DNA of 64,000 nt from Arthrinium phaeospermum (Eukaryota > Ascomycota > Sordariomycetes > Amphisphaeriales > Apiosporaceae): contig QYRS01000010.1 of the NCBI GenBank assembly GCA_006503535.1, positions 1,984,001 through 2,048,000 of the forward strand, in the 5' to 3' direction. Position 1 is the first letter of the stretch; each line of letters opens with the position of its first letter. Of the stretch, positions 21,286 to 33,800 are shown in pieces. The notes under the pieces were generated by a model. That model did no database searches. It saw nothing but the letters and a program-made list of their open reading frames with translations, and was not told the DNA's origin. The position numbers were made by a program, and so were the translations under genes.

Positions 21286-24200
21286 ATGATGTCTGAAGCC
21301 ATGAAAGCTGCCGATGAAACCGGGCATTCCTCCCAGAGTCCCAACAATGAGATCAATGCCCAAGATACACAGGAATGCCATGCTAAGACACTGGAAACAG
21401 AAGAACCCTCTGCACAAGACCTGACTTGTTCTGCTGAGCGCTCGGCGAATGACCCCAAAACCGATCGGGGTTCATCTACAGGAACTGCGAGGCCAAACCC
21501 CGAGCTGGAGTCGATAATTGAAGCCAGCAGGCAGAGATATGAGCAAGTAGCCTCCGCGAAAGTGGCTCTGAAGAATGCGGCCTGTAAACTACGGGACGTT
21601 ACCGCGGTGGACTTTCCCAGCCTCGAAGTGGACATAGAAGACATCAACCAAGCTATTGACACATTCGCAGAACAGAGCATAACAAAGCATACAACTTCGC
21701 AGCTGCCTCTTCGCACGCCCATTCATCCTCCGCCATTCATGCAAGCGCCCCCACGACGTCTGTTCCCAGGTCTTATTGAGTAAGTATATTGCCCTTACGC
21801 ATGACTTTAATGATCAGATACCTGACATCCTACTGCGGAACACCCCACGAGGACTTTATCGATGGATACTCGCTAAATTGATTTATCTCTAGGTTGGAAC
21901 GTCGGCGACCATGTGAAGTCGAGAGAATTACAATGGAAGAATGGCGCTCGCGTGGCTTTCCCTCAACTGGAAACCGTCCACCGGGTTCCGATCCACTGCC
22001 CGTTATCCAAGTCTTCTACCGCAATCTTCCTTCTACGGTACCAGATCCAGACAGTATCGCGTCGCGAGAGGATTTCAAAGAGATTCATACAAAGTCAAGC
22101 GGTCTAGAGAAGCCCCAGCGAGTTAGGATCAATTCACCATTGCTGATTAAGGACTTGGAGAATGTGTGTGGCTTGCAGCTGCGCAACCAGCCATATGTGT
22201 AAGTATAACGCCGTTGAAGGTCATGATCGTTCGTTTCAATAACTCTTAGGCGTACGCCACTTTCAGTATTGCTGACATCCTCCTGCAGGTTGGTTTCGCC
22301 ATACAAAGTAAGACCATGCGGGTTTGAGCCCAAGCGAAGATTGGCTAATTACCAGTGAAAACAGTTACTGGTTCACAACTGGGCAGGCATAGACACTGCC
22401 ATCTTGCGTATGAGGGATGAACTCAAGTCGATGGAGCAGAAACATGATGTGGATACCGGAACCACCGCACCCTCGCCACCAACAGATGAGCAGTCTCAGG
22501 ATGTCTTGCAAAGTCCAGATCCAGGCAGTTCCATAACGGACATGGATCTCAGGATGATCGAAGGGCAAGACGGAAAGAAAAGAGACGTGGGTAAAGCTGA
22601 TGGGATCAAAGATGGATCAGGCGTTCCAGCTGGCTCTTCCAGCTTGATCAACGATAACGATGAACCTATTGATATTACACCTCTTGTTGTGAGGCAGAAT
22701 CTCTCGCTTCGTATCAGTCATCTGAAGGTCCTGTTTGACTTCATCAAAACAGAACTCGGCCATCTCATAGGACTCAGGATGAAGATTCAGGAAGCGGCCC
22801 TGGAAAACATCTCGTTCGAAGAGGTGTACCATCTATATAACCCTGGAGACCTTATCATCAATAGGAAAGCCGATGTCGATCACTTGCATCAAGTATATGC
22901 AGTAACTGGTGGCCGTGTGCGACTGGGCCGCCACGAATATGCGACCCGTCAACCAGGTCAAATCGCCGATGATGCTGACGACGCACCAGATGCTGGTGTT
23001 GGCACATGGACAGACGTAGTCATAGACTGCTTTCGCATGCGGTGGAATGGAACGCACGTCGGGCCCTTCCGTCTTACTCATAGGGTCCGCCACTATGTTG
23101 GTGAAAGGTCCATCACTGACCTGGATTTCTACCCAGTACGATTCCGAGAGAACCATGAGCATATATGCGCTGCGCTGGAAGACCGCGGCAAGAAGGTGCT
23201 GGAGTGCCATGGGCATATGAAGTATGAAGGTTTTACTGTGGCCGCAAGCGGCAAACGGTTGGGGCCCCCTCCCCGGCTTCCGGAATATGCACCTGCATTG
23301 ACGTTCGAGTCGATTACGGGAGTCTCGGAAGGAGGGATGGAGATCGAAAGCGATGTGTATGTTGACATGAAGGCATACCACCAGACGCTTCCTACGCCGA
23401 TGCGGGCTTTCGGTAAGCTTCGAAGAGTTCGGCCAAGCCCCAGAGAGGTAATAGAATCGTTACCTGGCAACAACTTGATCCTCGACTACCACACTGGAGA
23501 CCATGACGTGGACGAAGCGAAATCAGACGAGTTCCTGGCGCGGTGCTTTTACCTGCTCAATCCGAGAACACCCGAAGAGATTGTTGGAAGAACGGCGTGC
23601 CTATCCCTTTTGTCCCGGTCCGTACCCGTATACGAATTTCGTTCACGCGAATGGGGCAAGTCTCGTCCTCCCCAGTATCTGGATCAAGGACTATAACTGA
23701 CCGTGCCTTAATAGTATGGGTTGATATTACCCAAGTTGAGCCTATCGACAAGGCCGAAGAGACTCGCATACGCGGATGGAAGGATTTGGTGATTGACGAC
23801 AAGTACAGGCATCTCCTCGAGTCGCTGGTCAATAATCACATGTCTCCAGCAAAACAGAAGAGGACGCAGTCGCAGACAGGCGAAGATCTACCTATATCCC
23901 AAATTGACCTTATCCAAGGCAAAGGACGAGGCCTGATTATCTTGCTTCATGGACCTCCGGGGACTGGTAAGACATCGACAGCTGAGGCAATTGCTGCGTA
24001 CACAGGGAAGCCTCTCTATGCCATCACATGTGGAGATATCGGTAACCATCCCAAGCATCATTCCAGACATCAACTAAACGCTGATGACAAGCAGGTCTGA
24101 ATGCACAGGACGTTGAAGCTAACCTTCTGCGACACACCCGCCTGGCGGAGAAATGTCAGTCTCCCACATGTCCATCCACTGAGCCCATGATCATCGAGCA

Positions 24201-25143
24201 GAAAACTAACAAAAAGACTAAAGGGGGCTGCGTGCTCTTGCTCGATGAAGCCGATGTTTTCCTCGCGCGTCGTAGCTTAAACGACGTGGATCGCAATGCG
24301 CTGGTATCGGTCTTCCTACGCCGCCTAGAGTATTACTCCGGAATTCTGTTTCTGACGACGAACATCGTGGGCATGATCGACGAGGCCTTCAAGTCCCGGA
24401 TCCATGTAGCGCTGCGATACGACACGATAGATGAGCGCACAACGGGACAGATATGGAAAAATCTGCTGAGGCGCCTCAATCGGGATAACCGGGCATCCGA
24501 TCTGAAAATCACGTTTGACGAGCGCGAACTGCTCAAATTCGCCATGGATCACTTCGAGGAGCACGAGAATGACCACAGCACATGGAACGCGCGACAGATC
24601 CGCAACGCATTCTCCACAGCCATCGCCATGGGCCAGTTCGACCGGCTCGAGCGGATACGCCAGGAGGAAGTGAACCCGGAAGAGGCCATGGCCTCGGGCG
24701 ACAAGAGCCTGACGACCATCAAGCTGACGAGGCGCAACTTCATCCGGATCGCCAAGATTGCGGACGATTTCGAGTACTACATGCACTCCGTGCGCGGGGA
24801 CGACGCCGAGACGGCTCACACGAACCAGCAGCGCGACGACTTCTTTCTGCAGCAGCGGACGCCGCCGCGGAAGGACTATAGGCGCACCGCCGCCTACGAG
24901 GACGACGACTATGGTTCTTCATCCGGTCGACGTCGGGGTCACCCGGGTTCCTCCCGCCTATCGCGGCCTGCTTTCAGTGGCAAGAAGCCGGCTACCAAAA
25001 GGCCGTCTTATCGTGACAAATCCAACGAGAGAAACTCTGAGGTCGATGAAAGCGGGCACGATAGCGACGTACGGTCGCGGCGGATGCGACGGAGCCGCAA
25101 GATGCTGTCGGGCGACGAAGCGAATAGGTACGACGAAGAGTAG
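21286..25143 (+). CDS. Large fungal AAA+ ATPase
   Basis: Seven exons: 21286-21779, 21893-22198, 22290-22308 (a 19-nt micro-exon), 22365-23655, 23715-24041, 24095-24154 and 24224-25143; 1138 aa. The fourth intron (23656-23714) begins with GC (GG|GCAAGT) and restores frame, so it is a GC-AG intron. The N-terminal ~700 residues contain a disordered acidic region, a coiled coil, and a domain of the type found in front of this fungal AAA class (FRSREW...WVDITQVEPIDK...FDLVIDD-like). The AAA module has Walker A GPPGTGKTS (~783-791), GLNAQDVEANLLRH, Walker B VLLLDEADVF (~836), sensor 1 LFLTTN, and the arginine-finger region EAFKSRIHVALRY. The tail is basic and Arg/Ser-rich with NLS-like stretches. 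The substrate is unknown. Confidence 0.88.
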
Positions 25144-26148
25144 AGAGAGCCTTGGGCAGTTCAAACAAAGGTCGGTCAGGTTGGCTCCTGTTCCAACCGA
25201 GCGAGCACCAAACAGGACCAACCCTTAAGTCGATGACGTATGACTTCTTCTACTAAATTAGTCTTATTTCATTAATGGTTAGAAATTGAGCATATGAAGG
25301 AGAATCCGACTACTTCAGAAGAAGGATGGACTTATGGTGATTAGGCGCCAATTGATTCCAGGGCTTCAAGTGCATGCGGGTGAGTGAGGGGGTGCCTGCA
25401 ATCGCAAGCAAGCCCCTACGTACGAGAATAAACCGGTGAAGCCTAGCAGATCGAAAAGTTGTAATGCCAATCTGATCACAGCAAAGCAAAAATGCTGAGT
25501 ACTCGGTATATTCAATGCAACCTGGCCGTTGCTCAGGGGTAATAGGGAGCAGGTGGAATAATCAAGGCAAGTGACAGCTGTAGTTGACAACCTCGAGCAC
25601 CTACGGCTTATTCCCGCGGCCACTTGACTCGCCTAAAAACCTTCCAATTAGCCCCGACTGTCCGCCTGCGTTCCAAGTTCAAGCTGCCTATGACTCTTTT
25701 GCTTTTTTGTTTTAGCACCCTCAAGCAGCCTCACCTTCCTCGTCACTTCGTTAGGGTCGCAAAAAGGCCGAAAGGCCAAAAGGCAGCTCATCAATTTTGG
25801 GTGTCACCGCAATTCTATTGATCAGTCGATTCCGCTATGGAACGACGAGAGAGAAAAAATAGGGAAGAGTATCTAAGCTTATGCAGAAAACTCAATCCAG
25901 CCGCAACCGCCAAACGCCGTGCCTTATTTGGGTCGTCATATTCTTCGTTCTGGTCGTGTGAAGTGGGTAAAGGGTAAAAAAGCAAACAGGTATTGGAGCC
26001 TTCTTCTTTCTGTTTTCAATTATACACTCTGAAATCCTGCAACGGATTGGAATGCATTTCATGCAGTTAAGAAAGAGATAAAACAAGGAGAGGGGAGAAA
26101 ACGTGAAATAGAAAGAAAAGAAAGAGAAGAATTTCATCATCATCATTA
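25144..26148. other. Intergenic region, convergent 3' ends
   Basis: No supported gene. The right end (about 25990-26150) is A/G-rich on the plus strand (AAGAAAGAGATAAAACAAGG), the 3' flank of the minus-strand gene. Confidence 0.4.
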
Positions 26149-27618
26149 TCAGTCGTTTTGCTCGTGTTGATGGCCGGCCAAGGCAACGTCATGCATCGAT
26201 CGTATGTCGTAAGTCGAGTTCTTGGGAGCGCCTTGTCGGAGCAAGGCGATGGACGACGGAACCGCATTCGCGTCGGCGTTGGCATATTTGGAGTGATGGC
26301 TGTAGGAGTTGCGACTGGTGGAGGAGCGTGGCAGCTGCGGTCTCGCAAACTCCTTCCTTCTCTCCTGCTCCGCATAACTCAGCCGGTACGTGTCCTGGTC
26401 GGTTTTGGACATGCGGTACGAGGTGTCTGTTTCTTCGTCGCGAACCGTGTCCCTCGAGCTCGACCTGTCGTGTCCTCCGTCCCTTTCCCGTTGCTTCTCT
26501 CGCTTCTTCTGGTGGCGCCGGTCTGGGTCATGCGACGATCTCCGATCGAGCCCAGCTCTTGATGCTCGCGACCGAATCGAGGCTGTCGGGCTGCGCGACC
26601 TGTGCAGTCTCGCGCCACCGCGCAAGTCGAGGCTGAGCTGCGATTCGTTCGGCTTGTAACTGCGGCTTCCGTTGCGGTTCTCGTCGATCGGGGGAGTCGG
26701 AGGGGGCGGGGCGTCCAGATCATCTCCCGACATTGCCGCCACTGCGGCTGCGTCTCCGTCCTTCTTGGCGCGGTACGCCTCGAGGGCCTTGACGAGCGTC
26801 TTGCGCATGGTGGCCTTGTTGACGTTGCGGCGGACGCGGTCGAAGTAGCGCGCGACGTCGCCCACCACCATGACCTGCGAGTCGTGGTCGATCTCGAGGA
26901 TGTCGGCGTAGTTGGCCCGCGAATCCTCCTTGACGCGCAGCTTGCCCGGCTTCAACTCGATGGAAATCGGCGAGTACGGCAGCCGGTGGCGGTCGCCTTC
27001 GTTGGGCACGTCGCCTTCGGCGTAGACATAGCCCTGCTGGTTGCTGTCGATACCCGGCTTGGCGAACTCGATCTTGCCGCCATTGGAAATCGGGCTGTTG
27101 CGCGCATTGGTCAGCTTACGGCAAATGCGTCGGGTCGATGGGGTCGCCGCATTTCGACTTACATGCAGACGCAGTGGTGGGGGAACGTGTCGCTGTGGCG
27201 GAGAACGATGAAGCGGTTGTATCCCAGGCACTTCCACTCCCACTCGAATTCGTGCGTATCTGCCCACAGAAACTCAAACACCTGCAATTGGGACCTGTTA
27301 GCATTCTCGTCGGACGCATGGCGGTGGTTTTTGTGATCGGTGCGCAAACTTACGTCTCCTATCTGCAGGCCCGAGGCCGGCCCAATCTCGTACCCTTTCT
27401 TGGCTGGGAGTTGGCGCAACGTTAGCGATTTACTCCTCCATGAGGCCTTTCTCGCCAGCAAAAAGATTCGACTCACCTAGCGGATGGTTCGCCAGCTCGT
27501 CTAGCGGCGTGTGTACCGAGGGCGTATGCACTGAGGGCGCGTGCAAAGAGGCCGCATCGTCTCCGTACCCGGAGTCACTCTTCGGCCCAGTATGTATTGA
27601 ATCTTCACTTTTCCCCAT
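26149..27618 (-). CDS. Hypothetical protein with conserved-looking N-terminal domain and Arg/Ser-rich tail
   Basis: Four exons on the minus strand: 27477-27618, 27354-27403, 27163-27281 and 26149-27094; 418 aa. Each junction has a GTGAGT or GTAAGT donor and CAG acceptor and keeps frame. The first ~50 residues are low-complexity with a short repeat (SVHTPSVHTPLDE). Residues ~50-200 look globular (KKGYEIGPASGLQIGD, VFEFLWADTHEFEWEWKCLGYNRF, FPHHCVCM, ISIELKPGKLRV) and include a helical RRNVNKATMRKTLVKALEAYRAKKDG. The rest is basic, Arg/Ser/Asp-rich and probably disordered, reminiscent of RNA-associated or nuclear proteins. No known family was recognised and the function is unknown. Confidence 0.8.
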
Positions 27619-30600
27619 CTCTTTGCGAGACAGATCAAACTCAGAGCAGACAGGAGAGAGAAGGAGGCAGACTACTAATGACCAACACTAGGTAAATGCA
27701 GGCGCAAGGACTTAGGGGTGGGAACAAAGTTGGCCCTCTTCCGATCTAACAGCTGGGTTGACTTGCTATGATGAGCTGATCCTGCTTGTCGGGAGGGGTA
27801 CTAAATTGCTAGCAATGCAATGCGACGGAAAGCCTCACCTCGAAATGGCTAAAGGGCACGCGAAACGACCATGTGTCAAATCGACGTCGACGCTGTAGCG
27901 GTGCCCAAATCCACCTCTCCACCGCGCATGCATCGCATTTCCTGTCCGGGCTGTCAATGGTCGCGATCGCGGTCAGGACCCACTCACGGCCCGCCGACCA
28001 GGCGGTGTGTTTGTTGTCAGCGCCACCGCCATTCGTCGCAAAATGGTCTCTGAGCAAAGGGCCTTGGAGATCCTTGGTCACAAGCCAAGCGAGGGGAGTC
28101 TAGGAGTCGCTTTTTTTCCTCTGTGTTCGCCCTGGTTCTGCAAAACTGCCCCTCGGGAGGCAGAGCTAGCAAATTGGGCTTCCCGGTTTTCTGCTTCTCC
28201 CCCTCTACGGAGCACAAGATTTCTGCTCGTGTGTGGATGGCCCGTGATGCCGCTAATTGATCTCCCCTCTCCCCTCTCCCCTCCAAAGCCCCTCTGTCCC
28301 CAGGTCCCTTTCCACTGTTCAGCTTTGAACCCATGACGATGTTCAATCAACAGATCGATCACCTCAACAACAGTCGTGGAAAGTGGGCAATGGGTCTTCG
28401 ATGGAATGAACCACTGCTCCCAACCGTCCAAAAATTCTCCATTGCATCTGCATGTCGTCTCCAAGAGGCTCTGTGGGTGTTTGGCTGTCATTCGCCAGAT
28501 GCATCATCCTACCGAGACTCCCCCTGCCAATCACGCATGGCCGCCCAGGATAATCCTTACCGGTTGAACAGAGCACACCAACTTCAGCGATAAGCTGCTC
28601 GGGATGCATTTTCTGCACTATCCTGCCGCTTTTGTCGTAGATTACAGGCCATTGACGAAGTCTCATACCTTGCTTGCAGCTTGCTTTATCAGACTGGCAT
28701 ATGTTTGGCTGTTGGATTTGGAAGCACACCGACCCCTCCATATGCCCTCAAAATTTCCTGTTACGGAAGGCCTCGGAGTTGTCCTGGCACCCAGCAATTC
28801 CTCCCCGGGGGGAAATGTCGTGCTCTGCCATGACCATGGAATTGAAATCGAGATGCCATTCGGTCATTTCCTGCATCCCTTATCACGACACCAGCTTGTG
28901 CAGCTCAATGATGCCCAATGAGTTCTCGTGGTAAAATGCATCCATACATGCCGCGCACAGACTCGCTGGTCGTTGTGATGTCAATTCCCCGGCGACACCC
29001 GCAACTGAGCCTATTATATCATGCACGATTTGAGGCATGGAAAGTTCACGCAACATGATACCGGGAAAACGATACGCCGCTGCTCAATTCGCGCAGCCCT
29101 TGAAAGATAGGCAAGGTTCGTCCCCCTTGAGTGCATACTACTACAGTGCGAGAAGTCACATACATAGATAGCATACTGTACAGCAGCTCGACGCCACCAG
29201 TTTATCCTCTATTACTGACCCTACTATTTTCGGACCTTCACAGGATCCTTCTCTGTGGATCTTCTTTGCGGTCCACGTCGGTCGTTTCCTTTCACCAGGC
29301 CCTTCCCCATCAGACCCTGAGGCTCCGGGCCCCCTCTGTTGCGGGGTGCCGACTACAGACTGGCAAGCTATGCCATGCTACTCGTTCGCGGTGCCGTCTG
29401 TTAGTGTCCTCGGCGTTCCGGGTATGCAGCACGCAGATCCAGCGCCCCATCGTGTCCCCATGGCCCCCATGGCCCCCATGGAGCCTCAAGCCGCAGACGG
29501 GAATTTTTTTCTGGAACATAACAGCACATAATATTGGTCTTGGCAAGGGGAGTATCCCGTACGACGGGACACTTGAACCCGTCTTTCTGCACACTGTCAA
29601 ACCCTCAGCTGGTGAGAAATCTATCACACTGCAACTGACGGGTTCACTGAGCGCGGCAAGCGCTATGGCATGGGGCGAGTGCGTCAGTGAGCTTTGGGGC
29701 TGCCACAGACAGTACCCGTGTCGAATAATACCCACTTCCATGCAACAAAGTCGTCACTGCCGCCAGAAGAGTCTCGAACATTTCCGACTGGAAGGTTCCA
29801 TTCCGTTATACCGGTCCAAGGGTACGCAAAGTTGCTTCGTGTTTGGTCTGACGCCTCGCTGTTCATGAACAGCCCCTCGACTAGGTCTGACAGAGCTGGA
29901 ATCGAGATCATGGTCTCAAGGTCTGATGTTTGCCACCTTCGATGTCTACAGGCCTGGCTGGAAGCGAGGATCTTCCTTCGTCTGCTGACTCTATTCGGGG
30001 GTCTGTGCGAAGATGCAAGACCGTCAAGGGCACAGATGTAACAACGCTGCTGTTGAGAATCGTGATCATCACCTCGAGTCAGTAATATCTGATAGGCGTG
30101 GATATGGGTTGCAGTTGGGCCTGACTTTCTCGTATCAGTGACGGCGTGATACCCGTATGGTGCTGGCGCTGGCTGATCAGCTGGAGGAGGTAGACTCAAC
30201 CACTCACGACGATCTGAGACGCAGTTTGAGTGGGGATCGCGCCGCCAATCACGATGCTGGCTGCCAAAGAAGACCATAGGCCCATCGACTATGTCTTTAC
30301 ATTAGCAGACCTCTGATCCGAAGCGATTACAAGGAGGCCATCTACAACCTTTGCTCAATATCCCCAAGAGATGAGACTACCATGATCTTGCTCAACCCAT
30401 TGACTAGGAGCTTTGATGGCTTGTCAAGGGTGCGTGAGCCATGCTCGAAGACGAAGACCCGAGTTGGAATCAGATATACAACTATTACCTGTGATCATGA
30501 ATCACTTGGTCCTGGCATCGATGGCATAGAGCGCATTGCGACTTGTGGGTTGCAGAATCTAGCGAGTCGTCATCTCTGGACGCACATGCACCGCCCCCTT

Positions 30601-31207
30601 TGGTGCTCCAGTGGGCCTGGATGTTCGAGCGTCATCTCAACCCCTAAACCTGGGTTGATGTCGGGAATATGCTGTGCTATACTTCTTTGAAGACAGCGGC
30701 GGAGTGGTAGTCAGTTGTCGTGAGTCAACAGTCCGGAGAAAATGTTCCTGGATTCTACCAAGTATGGCTGCTTGACGGTATCTACGTCTTCTTCGACTGG
30801 ATCCAGTACGCATTGCAGCCGTAAATGACGTGGGAAAATGCCGCTGTATCGTTTCCGTATAGGGTGGATGCAATTCTTACTGTCATTGGCTGCGTCAGGG
30901 GCTAAATAGGGGCTTTCGTCATCCCCTGGTGACACAGCTCGATACTCGGTTTCACTTGGAATTGGGAAGGTAAGATTGAGATGACCAAAAACACAAGACA
31001 GGGACTATTAGAGTTCACTTTGGTCCCGGCAGATAAAGGGGGTATAATTTTTGAAGACAACTGAATCCACTTTGATAATAACCGATGTTATCAAGCTCAA
31101 CTTGTCTCGTATCTTCCAGGTTGGCTGAAAGTAGCTACAGTATCCGGCTACTACTCTCCTTTAGGGGGCGCATTGCCTACCTATACGTGTCTATCAACAA
31201 TACACCC
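27619..31207. other. Gene-poor region of ~3.6 kb
   Basis: Open frames up to ~245 codons appear on both strands (for example around 29131-29868 and 29684-30277), but they overlap, lack domains and show no consistent splice structure, so no gene is called. Visible low-complexity sites are a CTCCC repeat at about 28262-28287 and three tandem CCCCCATGG units near 29457-29483. The region could hold long non-coding transcripts or a decayed gene; nothing proves either. Confidence 0.4.
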
Positions 31208-31560
31208 CTAAGGTCCCCAGTATCTGGGTACGTATGGGCTGGGCCCCCCTGAGTACGAATAGGGGGGGTACATATACGCTGGTGAACCATAATCACCCGG
31301 GTTGAACCCATAGCCCGGTGGGTTGTACATGCCAAGGGCTGGAAGCGTGTCGTACGTGCCTGCTATGTTCTGGTCGGGGTGGAAGCGGTTTGTACCACAA
31401 CCGCGGAAGCCGGACTGCCTGTTATCCATCTTGGTATACTTTCTCTTCATGGCTGACTCCAGAGGCTACTTTGATGTCCTATAGAGAGCAGAGAACCTCC
31501 AGCCACTTACCACGATGGCAGATTCCGGCCACCGCCAGCTCCATTACAACCTGCGTACAT
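31208..31560 (-). CDS. Small tyrosine/glycine/proline-rich protein, paralogue A
   Basis: Two exons on the minus strand, 31511-31560 and 31208-31418, joined by a 92-nt phase-2 intron (GTAAGT...AACAG) that splits a Trp codon. The product is 86 aa. It begins MYAGCNGAGGGRNLPSW and continues with GCGTN, NIAGTYDTLP, PPGYGFNPGDYGSPAYMYP and ends PYVPRYWGP. There is no signal peptide, membrane span or recognised domain. The protein at 36147-36523 aligns along its whole length with the same intron position and phase, which is strong evidence that both are real. The composition suggests an intrinsically disordered protein able to self-associate. Function is unknown. Confidence 0.8.
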
Positions 31561-32251
31561 CGTTGCTGCTAAAGTCTTGTTTGGGGTTTTTGGTGAATAT
31601 GGGCGGTTGAAGACACTCACTGCTGATTTGGATAATGATCTTTCTTTGCTGAGATTTACGATGGGTTCAAGAAAGAGAACTAAGAATTGTAGTTTAAATA
31701 GTCGTGGAAATGAATACTACGCTTTCTACGGTGTACTTATCCAACATGACTGCTGGCGATGCGCCTTGTTTGTTGAATCCAAATCTGTCAAGATGATCCT
31801 TGATCTTCTTTTCAACAACGGTGAGGAGGAGCGGTATTACTATCCAGGGGCATCTACAAATTGACATACTAGCCATATGTGAGTGACCAGCCGTGTAACC
31901 TGATCGCGCTGTATCTGAACGCAGTTAAATCATGTTCAACCCTGCCCCCTACGGACACTCTCGAGATCCCGTCGAAGTTGTTCAAACAAGTTGATGTGAC
32001 AGCAAGATGGACGGAGACGAATCAAGGGAGACGATGCGGATTTTGATAACGGCTGACGATTAGTTAGGTAGGCTGGTAATGACGGCCATACACTTCTGTG
32101 CCCGGTCGGCTGGCAGTCGGGCTAAAGCTCTCGGGCCCTAACCATCAACAATATGAACATGTGGCGTGTTCGGCCCGAGGCCGCTCTAATCGAGATAGAG
32201 TTGAGATTCGCCCCGGAGGCTCGAGCCCTACAGGACCGGCGTCGAGTGGAG

Positions 32252-32289
<38 letters not shown>

Positions 32290-33800
32290 GGAACGAGCGG
32301 GAGCAATGCCACACTCGCATTATCCATCGACGCATTGAAGCACGTGTGGCTTTGTGCGTGACAGGGCAGTTACGGGCGCAGCCGCAGAGCCGGAGCTTGC
32401 ATCGGTCGCCCAAGGAGGAAACGTGGGGTAAGTAACAAGCTTCTCGCTTCTGGGTGCTGCTGGAAGTCTGGGGTATGCCTGCTTCCCAAGAACAGCCCGC
32501 GCTCATCGTGCCGAGCCTGCATTTCGTGTGCAAATGACGCGTGCCGCTGGCTGAGGCATCGACCCAGTCCGATCCCACCTTGCACATGCCGCCGTCGGCT
32601 TGCTTGGTCGGTATTATCGTCAGGGCAGTTCGAAATTCGGCAGCACCTGCTTCGGTTGCTTTTGATGACTGCGGCTTGTTCCATCTCCCGTCACGGCTGC
32701 GGACGGGTTTCTGGAAGGGTAGAGGAAATGCGATATGGTGCACATGTCGACCGCTCCGATTCGCCGCCCTGTGAGAAAGCTTCGAGTTGTCACCAGGTGG
32801 TTTCTTTTATCTGGGTTCTTCTACTTCGCGATTCGTCGGCCTCCTGTTTCCTTTGCCCATGGAAACCGGATGTTGTAAGACGTTTACCACGCCTTCGCGC
32901 AACGATGTCGACATTGCCCTGCACAACCCAAACGTTCAAAAAGGTTTACATTACTGCGCCTACCACTACAAGTTTCCGGCCGAGTCGCAAGCCAGAAGCC
33001 ATGACCCAATCGCATTCGAGTACGAAAGCGGAAGAGGATGGGGTGACCTGCGGCTTCCTGATTGGTTGCACCAACCTAAGGTCTTTGCCAAGCTCTCAAA
33101 CACCCGATCCTCATTGGTGTTCCTTGCACCACCACTCCCCTCCTCCCATAGCCATGGGCCGTGGTGCACGCTTGGTTAAATTGCAGTAGGCTTGGATACG
33201 CAAGTCTTCAATTGTTGCTACGACTGCATCGATGGTGTCTTCTGCTATTCGCGGTAAATTGTTCCTGGAAGGGCCCCTAATCCAACTCTACATAGACCGT
33301 GTGGTGCACAGCAGCCGGCGTATGCGCCAACGATAGCAATGATGCTAGGCATGGTCCAAGATCCGACTGCATAAACACACGCACATCGAAGATGACGAAC
33401 AGTTTCATTGACCTGGCCACCACCGCCTGGCCTCACCCTCCCTCGAAGTTTGGTGTACGAATACGAAAAACACGACATTTGAATCAGTTTCGTCAGTTGC
33501 ATGCGCCGAGATCCGCAGCATGGCAGTGTCAGTCGCGTATCACATAATTCGAGTCAGCAGTCGCCGCTTGGAGAGTCTACGCACGTAGCAATCGACCCTT
33601 CCTCTGGAAGCGTCAACGCCTAGTATATTTAACGCCACCACCATCATCCCTATCAGAATAATGGCGTTTCTTCTCCTCTGTCGGCACACACCACTCTTTA
33701 GACACATGTTTGGTGGTGTGTACGCTCATCTGATCACGCCCTGAAGGCAGCTTTCCCTCCTGAGTCCCGAATAATACCCGCCTGGCGCAATTGATTGAAG
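31561..33800. other. Intergenic region with long poly-G tract
   Basis: It holds the promoter of paralogue A (left) and of the lipase (right). Short open frames are not supported by any domain. A 36-base G homopolymer occupies 32253-32288. Confidence 0.45.
32253..32288 (+). repeat. Poly-G homopolymer, 36 nt
   Basis: An uninterrupted run of 36 G between GTCGAGTGGAGC and AGGAACGAGCGG. It is far longer than any other homopolymer in the window. It may be a true mononucleotide repeat able to form G-quadruplexes, or an artefact of sequencing or gap closing. Confidence 0.9.

Noticed and set aside
29131..29868. 245-codon plus-strand open frame
   Set aside because: Low-complexity translation, overlapping frames on the other strand and no recognisable family.
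29684..30277. 197-codon minus-strand open frame
   Set aside because: No starting ATG context, domain or splice signals; conflicts with the plus-strand frame.
31577..31864. 95-codon plus-strand open frame just upstream of paralogue A
   Set aside because: It begins at a non-ATG codon, lies in the likely promoter of the tyrosine-rich gene and lacks any motif.
32145..32361. Open frames across the poly-G tract giving poly-Pro or poly-Gly
   Set aside because: They exist only because the homopolymer has no stop codons.
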